Positions 1 to 10,483 of a DNA stretch of 64,000 bases are shown one piece after another; position 1 is the stretch's first letter, and every line of letters begins with the position of its first letter. Position numbers and translations under genes: made by a program. The stretch is from Phytopythium helicoides. Taxonomy: Eukaryota; Oomycota; Peronosporomycetes; Pythiales; Pythiaceae. The stretch spans positions 1,612,001-1,676,000 of the forward strand of contig JANFNE010000003.1 of NCBI GenBank assembly GCA_024867545.1, given 5' to 3'. Below the pieces are notes generated by a model, which was given only the letters and a program-made list of their open reading frames with translations, made no database searches and had not been told where the DNA came from.

Positions 1-866
1 AGAGCTAGGTTGCTTTGATAGGTTTGCTCTGTTTGTAGATCTCGCCACTGGACTCTTGGAAATGTGGGTGCCTTTGGTATCGGTGGAATATGAACTTTCC
101 TTGTTGTTCGTTGAAGTCCGTGCGGCTTCGACCTTAAGACTAAGTCGTTCATTTTCACTCTGAAGGTTGGCTATGACACCTGACAGCTTTTTACTTCTTG
201 CTTCGAGCCAAACCTCTTTCGCTTGAGGATTCCCTGAGGACTTGGGCGGATTCATGCCACCATTGCTCCTCCCTGGATGTCCTAGACCCCAAATGTCAAG
301 CGCTCGCAGTGCCTGCTTAATGTCTACGACTATTTCTCCGCCGTCGTCAAAAGAGTGTTCATAGAGAAATTCCTAGTCAAGAACAGAGAGTGAGATGAGT
401 CAACGCAATGTGCATGAATCAGAATTACATTACCAACCTCCATTCGCTCGGACACTGGCCCAATTTGAGTGGCTTGTTCAGGGTCCAGATCAAACATGAC
501 TTCGCAAACATGGCTCAATGCAACCTTATGATTCTTGGATGCATCGCCATAAGCAAAAATGTCGGCCAACTCCTGGGGGGTGAGCTGCTTAGTTCGCATG
601 ACGCGACAAAACCATTCGTCCGGTGACTCGATCACGGTTCTGCTTGGTGATGGTAAATCATCGAATTGAACAGACCGAGAGTTTGCCTTCCGAGGACTTG
701 CAGACTTTCGAGTACTGGAAGCTTTCAAGATCGGGCTGAGACTCCCTGCACTTCGGCTAGAACGAGCAGTAGATGGTCGTGGTGGCGAACTACTGCGCTC
801 TTTCCTTGGGAAAGGCAAGCTCTTGCTCAAAGAGGACCTCTGACCTGTTCCGCGCTGCATATTCAC
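1..866 (-). CDS. EF-hand-like / coiled-coil protein, 3' part outside window
   Basis: Two exons are visible: 438..866 and 1..372, separated by a 65 bp GT-AG intron (373..437). The frame is kept across it and stays open to the left window edge, so the C-terminus is missing. The first about 75 residues are a Ser/Pro/Arg-rich basic disordered region. Next comes a helical segment (TPQELADIFAYGDASKNHKV ... SHVCEVMFDL) and, after the intron, a second one (VVDIKQALRALDIWGL). This spacing resembles degenerate EF-hand pairs in oomycete ciliary or cytoskeletal proteins. The last visible part (SKKLSGVIANLQSENERLSL) looks like a coiled coil. No full calcium loop is visible, so calcium binding is not supported. 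The start is ATG 866, with ATG 860 as an alternative. Function is unknown; the exon model is fairly safe. Confidence 0.6.
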
Positions 867-1093
867 AGCGCCTGAATCTCCAAAGGAACGCCCTCAAATG
901 CTCATGGAGCATCTCATTCTGAAAGATTGTGTAGCTATTTCGAGTTTGATTTTAGCAACGACACTTTCATACCTCAAATACACTAAGCATCTAACCATCT
1001 AGCGCCGCAACTTTAGCGCGGCGATTTTGAACTACTGAGTCTACCACCTTGCAGCATGAGCTAACTGTCAGTTGACAGATGCATCACGCTGCG

Positions 1094-2621
1094 CTAGTGG
1101 TCGCTCCCGGAATGAGACAATGATAAAGGATCGCCACCTACAAGACCTGCAGCTACTTGCGTTGCATCGACTTGCTTGGCCGCGTGGACGCACTTGAGAC
1201 AGAAAGCGTAGCTTCGGAGGGAGTTGCCACCAAAGTGCGAGTCGAGCTCAGCCAGCTTATCAACACGGCACTTCGAGCACACAATCTGTCAAAGTGGTCA
1301 ATTAGTCGATGTACACCATTCCTGTCAAATTACGACCATCAAACCCACCTCGTTGCAAACCCGGCACGCAATCGCCTCGTTCGACGATATGATTGGGATC
1401 TTGGAGCTTGATCGCCCGCAGAAAGCGCAAGTGCTGTCTCCCGAGATACGTTGCTGCTTCTAGAAGTAGACCGTAGGAGAGGCTTGGGCTGGGCTAGATT
1501 TCGCGACGCCAACCACGCCAATTTCTTCGATAGTGCACAGTTCATCAGGGTTGTCACTGCGAGCACGCAGTCAGCCGCCACCATGGTGGCAATACCTGCC
1601 GGCAGACCTCCACGAGCATCCGAGTATCCGCGGCAGTACACGTCGACAAGTGGCTGGTTCGGAGAAGAAGTCGGAGACACCCGGGTGATGACACAGAAGG
1701 AGATGAATCCTCGGATCATTCCCAAGTGCGTAAGCTCGCGTGCACCGCGACCACGACCGAATGCAGCAGGCGAAATCCATACTTCTGTCCATTCGAGTCC
1801 GTCGAGATGCCCGCCATCTCGAGTACGATGTGGTCGCGACGCGCGGCGACCGAGTTGAGCACGACCGGCTGGTCCTTGAGCAGCCACTTGATGCTCGAGA
1901 ACTGCAGCGGCGCTCCTAGCGTCGGTGGCTCAAGCACCAACAGCGTGCGCATGTCGTCGAACTTGCCTCGCAGGTAGGACGCCTCGAGGCGCCGAGTGCC
2001 AAGCTTGGACTCGTCGCCGGCGAACGAGCCGAGCATGCAGTCCTCGAGCGTACCTTCGACCGTCCCCTCCGCCATGACGACCGGCACCTCGGTCGGCTTG
2101 AGCGCGTGTAGCAGCGTGTCGGAGGACGTAGACGAGTACGGCGACGCCCTATTGACACTCGTCGGCGTGGCGTCCTCGTCCCTGCCCCCGCCGGTGGACG
2201 AACTCGCCTCGGACGCCCCTCGCGGCGAGTAGAAGTACTCGTAGGGGTTCTGCGACGTGATGACCGGGTCGAGCTCCGGCAGCTCGGGGGTGAACCCGTC
2301 GCCGGCGTTGAAGTCGACGGACCCCGAGCGCGCCGACGAGCCGCCGCTGTGTCGCTGGTGAACGCTGTTGCCTGGTAGCTTCGAGCCGAGCGCCTGCAGC
2401 TGCTTCCTGGCCTTCCGCCTATCGCGGTAGACGCGCACGTTCTCCTTGCGGCGCAGCAGCTTCCACATCTGCTTGGGGACGTTCTTGCCGCCCATGAAGA
2501 ACGAGTCGGCGGCCCTGCGCGTCTCGGCGATGACCTGCTGCCCCTCGGTGAACAATTCCTGGCGAGCATCGGCCGACAGCTCGAGCGGTGGGAAGGTGTT
2601 GGCCGGCAGTTTGTACTTCAT
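1094..2621 (-). CDS. START-like lipid-binding protein with C-terminal FYVE-type zinc finger (two frame breaks)
   Basis: The N-terminus (MKYKLPANTFPPLELSADAR, then KQMWKLLRRKENVRVYRDRR) matches the large oomycete START-FYVE family, predicted to bind phosphoinositide or other lipid at endomembranes. A Ser/Pro/Asp-rich insert follows, then START-like sequence ending in GIATMVAADCVLAVTTLMN. The zinc finger is complete when read across frames: CAFC, CRVC, [63 bp intron 1286..1348], CSKC and CLKC give the four CxxC pairs of a FYVE domain. The frame changes by one base near 1740 and again between about 1445 and 1475. No splice signals explain either, so they are single-base indels, by assembly error or decay. 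The intron joins TGC-AAC-GAG to ATT-GTG-TGC in frame. The gene is transcribed away from the secreted pair at 4-8 kb. Family assignment is good; intactness is uncertain. Confidence 0.75.
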
Positions 2622-3995
2622 GGCCGCGACGGTCTCACTTCTTGGGCTGCAGGTCGTGAACTGTGGCGAGCGAGGTGGACCTCAAACCTCAAAGCGCGGG
2701 CGAGAGAGGGACCACGAGGTTGCGACGTGTCCGGCGGGCAGTGAATTGGCTTGGACCGGACCTCGTCGGCTGTGAAGGCACTGCCAGCAAGGCAGGCAGG
2801 CAGTCGGTCTCTCGTTCAGGAGTGGCCGATGCCACGTACGGTACAACCTTGCCATGCCATGCTGCGTGGAGATGCGTACATCCTGTTGATGATGTTGACA
2901 CGCGAGCGCGGTTGACAGTTCAACTACCTGCGATCGTGCATCTCGACCCGCGGATGCTCGCGGCGGCGCAGCATTCCTCGCTGCTCCTCGGACTGCACAA
3001 CTCGATGCGCGGACTGGTCTGACGAGAGCCGGCCGAGGAGCTCCTCGAAGGAGGAGAAGAGCCGAAGGAAGCCGAAACAGAAACGCGCAGAGCACAGCAA
3101 GGCGAGCGTCGTGCGGTTGTGATGACCATGATCATGCCACTCCGAGGCTGGAGCTCCGAGCCTGGAGCTTCCAGGCTGGGGAGGTGAGGTGCGGTGGCTG
3201 CCTGCCAGCGAGTGATGGCCCCGTGTCCAGCCGGTAGGACTAGAGCCACTCTGCGGGCACAGTTGTCGCAATGGGCGTCTCGAGTCATTTGATTGCTTCG
3301 CTGCGCGATGATATCGTACAGTACTCTACAACAGAAGAAGGTGCTCGTGAATTTGAAGGCGCGCGTCGCCGACGGGACCACCGGGCTGTCGCAGTCGGAT
3401 CCGCACTTCCACCTTCGCGAGATGACGGGTGATTCCCTCGGACTGCAGACGAGCACCGCGCGTGAACACCGATCCGATGGCTGTGTGCCCAGCGATGGTG
3501 ATCGTCACTAATGAGTTGACGACGAGCAATTCCATTCCGATCCACGACGACGTACAGCGTGTCGTCGTGAATCACGCGCTCCTCCACTGGCTAGAGCGCG
3601 TTGCGTCGAGTCGCGACGGCTGGAGCGCATCACGTCTGCTTGCTCCAGGTTTGCGAGGTGGATGGGTTTGCCTCAAGCAATCCAGGTGCACTGTTTGACC
3701 ATCGCCTGGTTGCACGAGCGATGCCGCAGAAGCGTGCAATGCTGCACTTCGTCGCCGGGCAGGCAGGTAGGTGCAGTGGTCAGTCGTCGTGAATCGCCTC
3801 GAGTAGTTTGGGGACAGTAACCTGTTCGAATTCCGGCGCGCGCCGCTGGGCCGCGACCACCAACGCCACGAATCGAACGAAAGTGCTCGAACGTAATGCT
3901 TCGTGGAAAATGACTTCTACACAGATGCCTAGCTGCATGCCGACGCCGATGCCCTTCCGGTCAAGGCTCATTTCGCACTTCTTCACGAGCTACCG
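2622..3995. other. Intergenic, no convincing gene
   Basis: The stretch holds several overlapping short open frames on both strands, none with recognisable domains or a signal peptide. The best-looking (3326..3535, minus; hydrophobic start MELLVVNSLVTITIAG) could be a fragment of an exon, but nothing supports it further. The segment contains the promoters of the START-FYVE gene and of the secreted gene at 3996. Confidence 0.5.
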
Positions 3996-5183
3996 ATGGC
4001 TCTCCGTCGAGTGGATTACCTCATTCTCTTCGCACTCTTCGGCGCTGCCCATGCTGCCGTCGCACGTGGAGCACAGCAGCCGTTCGCGTTCTCCCCAGTC
4101 ACACTGGTCCAAGCACGCGTGCAAGGCGACAAGCCCCTCTGGGATGCAGACCACGGGCGCTTCGTCTCAGCGTACTACACAACGTTTGACGAGAAGTACA
4201 ACGCTGTCATGGATACTGTCAACACGGCCGCTGTGGAGGGGACCTTCAAGTACGTGCAGGCCGAGTGCATCAACTCCTCGGTCGTCACCAACTGTGCGCG
4301 AAAGAATAGAATCAAATACGTCGTGTTCTACCGGACGACGATCGCGCAGCCGGCTGCAGCGATGGCATACTACAGCAACGCGCCTGACAAGGCCTACGCG
4401 ATTGAGCACTGCCCCTTCATGCCCATGGACGGAGGGCAGTGCGACCCAAATGCCGACGGTAGCTTTCCGGACGTCTGCAACCAGTATATCGGTGCGAATG
4501 GTCAGCCCAAACTCGGCTTCTGCATTGGTGGCACGCTGCAGGACTCGGACGCAATCGCGCCGTATCCGCACAACTACTGGTTCTCGTACCCGAACAGTTG
4601 TCCGCAGAGCAAGTGGGCGGCTAAAACGGCGACGTGCCGTCAGCAGCAACAAGGAGGAATGTGCCCTTTTGGTGTGAAGCCCGACGGTGTCAACTGCACT
4701 TTTTCCTACGAGGTTCTCGGGTACATTCCCCTCGACGACGTCGTGGGAATTACCTCCATGATCAACCCCAGCACCGGAAAGAACTACACCGACTACTTTG
4801 AGTTCTGCTCGGCCGGTGGCGTAGAGTTTGAGGTTACGATCAGCGATGCCGGTCAAGTTTCGGTTGTCAAGTCGCTCCCGTTTTGGAGCAATCCCGGGAA
4901 CGCGAATGCCAATAGCCAGCGAATCGCCACGCTCGTTTCCAAGTACAACTCTCTTGTGCGCAGGAATGCGACGACCAGCGACGGCGGAAATATGCAATCA
5001 CTGCCGGATGTGGCAAGTCTGACGAAGGCGAACCCGCCGTGCTACAAGAACAGTCTGGCGTGTGCTACTGCTCGCTACGGGTGTCGTCGAAAATACTACT
5101 CGCAGGTGTGCGAGGTCTGCACGTCATGTGCAGATGGATGCATTGCGAAGCCCAAGTCGTTCGTGTTTCCACCTTTCACGTGA
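3996..5183 (+). CDS. Secreted Cys-rich protein (paralogue A of tandem pair)
   Basis: A 395-residue intact frame. It opens with a signal peptide (hydrophobic DYLILFALFGAAHAAVA), followed by a globular domain of about 340 residues with many Cys (for example CPFMPMDGGQCDP, FPDVCNQYIG, LGFCIGG, SYPNSCPQ) and several N-glycosylation sequons. A Cys-rich C-terminal tail follows (CYKNSLACATARYGCRRKYY ... CEVCTSCADGC). The domain is shared almost end to end with the gene at 6961, so the two are tandem duplicates. I do not recognise the fold; the regular Cys pattern and conserved aromatic motifs (PYPHNYWFSYPNSCP) suggest an extracellular disulphide-stabilised protein. No RxLR or LxLFLAK effector motif is seen after the signal peptide. 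The start is the only ATG giving a signal peptide. Confidence 0.85.
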   Translation: MALRRVDYLILFALFGAAHAAVARGAQQPFAFSPVTLVQARVQGDKPLWDADHGRFVSAYYTTFDEKYNAVMDTVNTAAVEGTFKYVQAECINSSVVTNCARKNRIKYVVFYRTTIAQPAAAMAYYSNAPDKAYAIEHCPFMPMDGGQCDPNADGSFPDVCNQYIGANGQPKLGFCIGGTLQDSDAIAPYPHNYWFSYPNSCPQSKWAAKTATCRQQQQGGMCPFGVKPDGVNCTFSYEVLGYIPLDDVVGITSMINPSTGKNYTDYFEFCSAGGVEFEVTISDAGQVSVVKSLPFWSNPGNANANSQRIATLVSKYNSLVRRNATTSDGGNMQSLPDVASLTKANPPCYKNSLACATARYGCRRKYYSQVCEVCTSCADGCIAKPKSFVFPPFT

Positions 5184-6960
5184 GTCAGCAAAGGCAGCGA
5201 GAAGAGAGGAGAGAGAACAGGATCGGCAAGTGGTTGAAGTCATCACGTCGTGGTGTGACCCACATAGAGTGAAAGGCAACTACAATCGAAGAATGTTTGT
5301 CGTGAAGTGGGGCAGGAGTTGTCAGTGGATCCCTCGTTCGTGGTCGACGCCACTTGGGGCACTGCCAGGCAGGATGCCACGAACTGCAAGCACTTGATAT
5401 ATAGATCAGAAGCGAAAAAAATTGTGCCTCGCACGACACTCGACAGTGGGCGAGGCTTGAGCCACTGTTCTAGGTATCATCAGAAGTGCGCAATATCCTG
5501 GGTCGACCTTTGCTGGTGTCATCGGTTTTGAGCCACGTTTGCTAGGACCAAGCGTGGCCAGGTGTGGTTGGGAGCTATTGCGTGTCTAGAAGCCGCGGGA
5601 CTCGGCGGCCTGGGGGTGTTCAGAAATGGATGGCGAGCGTGGGTCAGCGACGGTAGCGAGCAGTAATGAGCGAGGTATTCAAGGGGAATGAGGTGTTCGG
5701 CATCCTGTGATCGCACCACGATGTCTAATGCTCTCGACGCGAAGGCCTCACTTCCCGCGCGTCAACTTCTCGCAATGATTGCTACCCCAAAGTTGATCTT
5801 CACTGCAAGTGCACAAATCCCGGGGGGAGTGGTCTACGACGTGTGTTGGACCATTCCGCGATGCCGGACAAGCCCACAGCGGTTCTCGTCGCTCCTTCTG
5901 TCACGGGAGTTGCATGACACTTTCGTGGCTGCGGGCGATAACGCCGGACCACATCTGCTTTACGCGAACGCACCACCTTCCCGCATTTCATCTAATATCA
6001 AAGGTCAAATTGTATGAATACCCAGCAACAGATCTACAAACATAAGGCACCTATCAAATCTCATTGCTGGACATCAGAGCGTCCACACCTGGCTTTCTCG
6101 TCTGACGTAGCTCGTGGTGTGGCACACACGAATGCGCGTCCCCTGTAACGCGTTGCACGTGGCTGCTCAAGCAGCAGCTCCTCTGCATGGCGCCACTCGC
6201 GCCTCTGCATTGGCTTGCTGGCTAATTGACGACATGGAATGCTGCTGCAGCTGCGAGCAACAGGCGAGCGGCTCTAGGCCCTGTTGGTAACGAGACTCGA
6301 CCGGTGGGGGTGTTACGAGGCGGCGGTCGATTCAACGAACCTGGGGCCGCTCACGTCTGTGAGGTATGTGCGTGGCGATCGGAGAGCAGAGTGGGCCGTT
6401 CGCGAAGAGGCACTCAAGGTCCCTCGACGCCGAGGCAGACGCTGCGAGCACAGAGCCGCCCAGCTGCACGTGAGACCTCGAGCATGGAGCTTTTCACGAC
6501 ACCTGGAAAGGATCTTCAAGCCGCTGGCAGGTTGGTATGCGAGATCTCATGGTCTCAGTCTCACCTGCTCGCTGATATCTAAATGATCCTGCGACGGCCT
6601 CGGCTTCCAGGTCAGCTCCAGAGCTGCGAGCACACTCACAAAATGCATTGCTTGGGCGGTCACGGCCCGGTCTGCGCCGAAATAATCCACCGCTTGCACC
6701 GTGGCACGCGAGCACGCGACGACCGCACGAGCCGAGACTCACGCTTTGTATGCCGCCATGTGACGTACCGTTGCGGGCCAGCAGCTAAGCGCAGACCGTA
6801 TGGTTGGGTATGATACAGACGCGTTCCCTCCCGCCAACCGGCCGGCGGCTCGTGCTCTTCCCGCATCTGCTGCTGCGTCGTCCCGATCGCAAATGCACTC
6901 CCGTGTCCGTCACTTTCCCTTTCGCGAGCAGCAGCACACTTCGCCAAGGCTCCGTTCGAC
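5184..6960. other. Intergenic between secreted paralogues, nothing recognised
   Basis: About 1.8 kb without a convincing gene. The open frames are short, lack family similarity and overlap in several phases. The last few hundred bases form the promoter and leader of the gene at 6961. Confidence 0.5.
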
Positions 6961-8464
6961 ATGAAGGTGCTCGCGACCCTCGCCGCACTGGCGATCTCCG
7001 TCGTCGCTGCCAAGGACTGCGACTCCGGTTTCGTCACAAAGGCTCCAGTTGCCACGGTTGAGTCGCCGGCCTCCACCACGGCCACGCCCTCCGTCTCCGC
7101 GGAGGCGCCGTCCGCTGCGTACGACTCGAGCGCTTCGACTTCAGCTTCGGCTTCTGCTTCCGCGTCGGCGTCGGCTTCGGGATCGTCTGCTTCGGCCTCA
7201 TCCTCCGCCTCGACCGATGACTCAACTTCAGCCTCTGCATCTGCCTATGACTCGGCATCGGCTTCGGCTTCGGCTTCGGGCTATGACTCGTCGTCGGCGT
7301 CGGCTTCGGCATCGGCGTCAGCTTCGGCATCGGCGTCAGCTTCGGCATCGGGTTCTGGCTTCGCCTCGGCCTCCACGTCAGGATCGTCGTCTAGCTCGGG
7401 CTTCCAGGCCGTCACATCGATCCAGGTGCGCGTGCAGGGCAACCAGCCGTACTGGCGCTCGGACCACAACGTGTTTACTTCGGGCTACTACGACGACTTC
7501 GACGTGGACTACCGCGCCGTGGCGGACACGGTCAACATGGCCGCTGTGGAGGGAGCCTTCAAGTACGTGCAAGCCGAATGCATCAACGCCTCGGTCATCA
7601 CCAACTGCACGCGCAAGAACAGCATCAAGTACGTCACCTTCTACGAGACGACCATCGTGCAGCCCGCAGCCGCCATGGCCTACTACGACAACGTCTCGGA
7701 CGCCTACGCCATCGAGCACTGCCCCTTCATGGCCATGGACGGCGGCCAGTGCGATCCCAACGCCGACGGCAGCTTCCCGGACATTTGCAACCAGTACATC
7801 GGTGCCGACGGCCAGCCGGACTTGGGCTTCTGCGTTGGTGGCACACTGCAGGACTCGGAGGTGATCGCCCCGTACCCGCACAACTACTGGTTCTCGTACC
7901 CGAACAGCTGCCCGCAGGAGAAGTGGGCTGCCAAGACGGACGAGTGCCGTGCCGAGCAGGCCGGTGGTCTCTGCGCCTTCGGGGTCGAGCCCGATGGAGT
8001 CAACTGCACGTTTTCGTACAAGATTCTGGGCTACGTGCTGCTGGACGACGTTGTGGGTATCACTTCTATGATCAACCCCAATACGCTCGACTTCTACGCC
8101 GACTACTACGAGTTCTGCGAGGCCGGCGGTGTTGAGTTCGAGGCCACGGTTCTTGGCGATGTCGTCTCGCTGCTTACGAGCATCCATTCTGGGCCGACCC
8201 GGGCAACAGCGTGGCCAACGCTGCTCGTGCTGAGGCGCTTGTGGCTGCGTACGCGCTTGCTGTGTCCTACGAACGCCACGACCTGAGGACGGCGGCACCA
8301 TGGAGCCACTGCCGAGCATCTCGTCGCTGACTGAGAGCAACCCGCCTTGCTACGAGAACAGCGTCGTGTGTGCTGAGGCCGAGTATGGCTGCAAGCGTAG
8401 CTACTACTCCCAGGTTTGCGAGGTCTGCACAGCCCTCGACACCGACTGCGATGTCAAGGCTTAA
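6961..8464 (+). CDS. Secreted Cys-rich protein with Ser/Ala-rich stalk (paralogue B, two frame breaks near 3' end)
   Basis: A signal peptide (MKVLATLAALAISVVAAKDC) is followed by about 110 residues dominated by Ser-Ala and Ser-Ala-Ser-Ala runs (roughly residues 45-145), then the same globular domain as the gene at 3996 (about 60-70 % identical by eye). The stalk resembles mucin-like or cell-wall linkers and probably sets the domain away from the wall or surface. The main frame stops at 8286. The conserved tail continues in two other phases: HPFWADPGNSVANAARAEA from about 8172 and DGGTMEPLPSISSL ... YYSQVCEVCTALDTDCDVKA from 8288 to the TAA at 8464. One base is missing near 8170 and one near 8286. 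Because the tail stays perfectly conserved after both breaks, I favour assembly indels. Confidence 0.75.
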
Positions 8465-9059
8465 GACGTCAAGCTCAAAACGGGAATCCATCATAAAGTA
8501 CATGAACACTGTTAGTGATAGCCTCGTTCACGCATTCCTACCGATCAATCATGGCCCTGCTGTCTCTTTCGAGGTAGAGTTTCGTCGGGAAGTACAGCAA
8601 GCTCAGCTCATCCTTGCTGGTCAAAGTTGTTTGCTGTCTTGAGGCTGTGTGCAGATTGAGAATGAGAAATCCTCCTTTACCCAGCAGGTGTCGTTCTGAT
8701 ACAGCGAATGTAAAATCATGTTCGACATCAATGATTTGCGTGTGCTCTAGTCGCGATAGGGCTCTTCGTAGAGGCAGAGCTGGTCTCCACCGCAATTTGG
8801 GCGGCATCATGCACGCGTTTGCTGTACCACACCGGTGAGATACGGTGGGGAAACTTGTGGCTTTGATGTCCTCGCTTGGTAGAAAGCGTAGAGGTCAAGA
8901 GCAAAGTGGCTAGCGAAGATGTTTCGGCGCGAAATCGCCTCGACAAACACGAGCGACAGTTTTCAAAATGTTCATGTTCAAGAAGAACGGGAATGAGAGA
9001 TCACACTAACGAAAGAGCTCACTATCCGGACGGCCTGCCAGCGATGAGGCGCTGAGAGC
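8465..9059. other. Intergenic between convergent genes, nothing recognised
   Basis: About 600 bases between the 3' end of the stalked secreted gene and the 3' end of the minus-strand repeat protein. It contains only short frames and probably holds both transcription terminators. Confidence 0.5.
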
Positions 9060-10483
9060 TTAGAGGTGGTGCGCCTTCTTGTGCGACTTGCGCGACTTGT
9101 GGTGGTGGTGAGCCGAGTTCGGCTTGCAGCCGTACACACCAGTCTTGACAATGCCGCACGACGAACCGTACGGAAGACCGTCCTGCACACCCGGGCAAGC
9201 TCCGTTGATGTCGGCGACACAAGCCTGGCCCGACACGCAGAAGATGCCCTCCACGCCCTCAACACTCATCGGCGACTCGCCGTCACCACACTCAGCAGAG
9301 TCGTCGCTGTCGCACTCGCCCTCGGCGCACGGGATGCATCCCTTGACGCCAGTCTTGACGGTGCCGCAGTACGCGCCGTACGGGGAGACCAGTCTGGGCA
9401 CCGGGGCAGGCACCGTCAATGTCAGCGACACAGGCCTGGCCGGAGACGCAGAAGACGCCCTCGACGCCCTCGACGCTCATCGGCGACTGGCCCGAGCCAC
9501 AGGTCGTGTCCTTGTGGTGCGACTTGTGGTGGTGGTGGTGGGCCGAGTTCGGCTTGCAGCCGTACACACCGGTCTTGACGATGCCGCACGACGAACCGTA
9601 CGGGAGACCGTCCTGGACGCCCGGGCACGCTCCGTTGATGTCGGCGACACAGGCCTGGCCCGACACACAGAAGATGCCCTCGACACCCTCCACACTCATC
9701 GGCGACTCGCCGTCACCGCACTCGGCCGAGTCGTCGCTGTCGCACTCGCCCTCGGCGCAAGGAATGCATCCCTTGACACCAGTCTTGACGGTGCCGCAGT
9801 ACGCGCCGTACGGCAGGCCGGTCTGGGCACCGGGGCAGGCACCATCAATGTCGGCGACACAGGCCTGGCCCGACACACAGAAGACGCCCTCCACGCCCTC
9901 CACACTCATCGGCGACTGGCCCGAGCCACAGGTCGTGTCCTTGTGGTGGCTCTTGTGGTGCGACTTGTGGTGGTGGTGGGCCGAGTTCGGCTTGCAACCG
10001 TACACACCAGTCTTCACGATGCCGCACGACGAACCGTACGGAAGACCGTCCTGCACACCCGGGCAAGCTCCGTTGATGTCGGCGACACAGGCCTGGCCCG
10101 ACACGCAGAAGATGCCCTCCACGCCCTCCACACTCATCGGCGACTCGCCGTCACCGCACTCAGCAGAGTCGTCGCTGTCGCACTCGCCCTCGGCACACGG
10201 GATGCATCCCTTGACACCAGTCTTGACAGTGCCGCAGTACGCGCCGTAGGGGAGACCAGTCTGAGCACCAGGGCAGGCGCCGTCGATGTCAGCCACACAA
10301 GCCTGGCCGGAGACGCAGAAAACACCCGAGACGCCCTCGACGCTCATGGGCGACTGGCCCGAGCCGCACGGACGCGTCCTTGTTGTGAATGCGCACGCGC
10401 AGACGCGACTCGCTGGCGGCGGCCGACTGGCCGAGCGCGAGCGCCACGCAGGCGGCGATGAGCACGGTCTTGGCTCCGAGCAT
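9060..10483 (-). CDS. Secreted protein of alternating Cys-rich modules with His-rich linkers
   Basis: ATG 10483 gives a signal peptide (LIAACVALALGQSAAA). After about 15 residues comes a chain of six modules of two alternating types. Type A starts CGSGQSPMSVEGV and ends CIPCAEGECDSDDSAE (8 Cys). Type B starts CGDGESPMSVEGV and ends YGCKPNSA followed by HHHHKSHHK-like linkers (6 Cys). Order is A-B-A-B-A-B, ending KSHKKAHHL. The modules are so alike at DNA level that the array probably grew by duplication of the A+B pair. The reading frame slips by one base near 10365 (between signal region and first module) and near 9383 (one extra base in the last A module); other copies show the expected base count. 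The acidic A tail and His-rich B tail could bind metal or cell-wall polymer. The module family is not known to me. Confidence 0.75.
9063..10370 (-). repeat. Tandem protein-coding repeat, three A+B units of about 420 bp
   Basis: Three near-identical units of about 420 bp lie inside the secreted repeat gene. They are separable by the His-codon runs (plus-strand gtggtggtg blocks) near 9080-9115, 9510-9545 and 9945-9985. Differences between units are mainly synonymous changes and the length of the His linker. Confidence 0.85.

Noticed and set aside
7049..8340. Long antisense and alternate-phase frames over the secreted stalk gene
   Set aside because: Shadow frames of the Ser/Ala codon repeats (Arg-Pro or Ala-Val-rich) with no independent signal.
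10370..10483. RxLR-type effector motif in the Cys-rich repeat protein (SRLRVRIH)
   Set aside because: The spacing is not Arg-x-Leu-Arg and no EER follows; the protein is a large Cys-repeat protein, not an RxLR effector.
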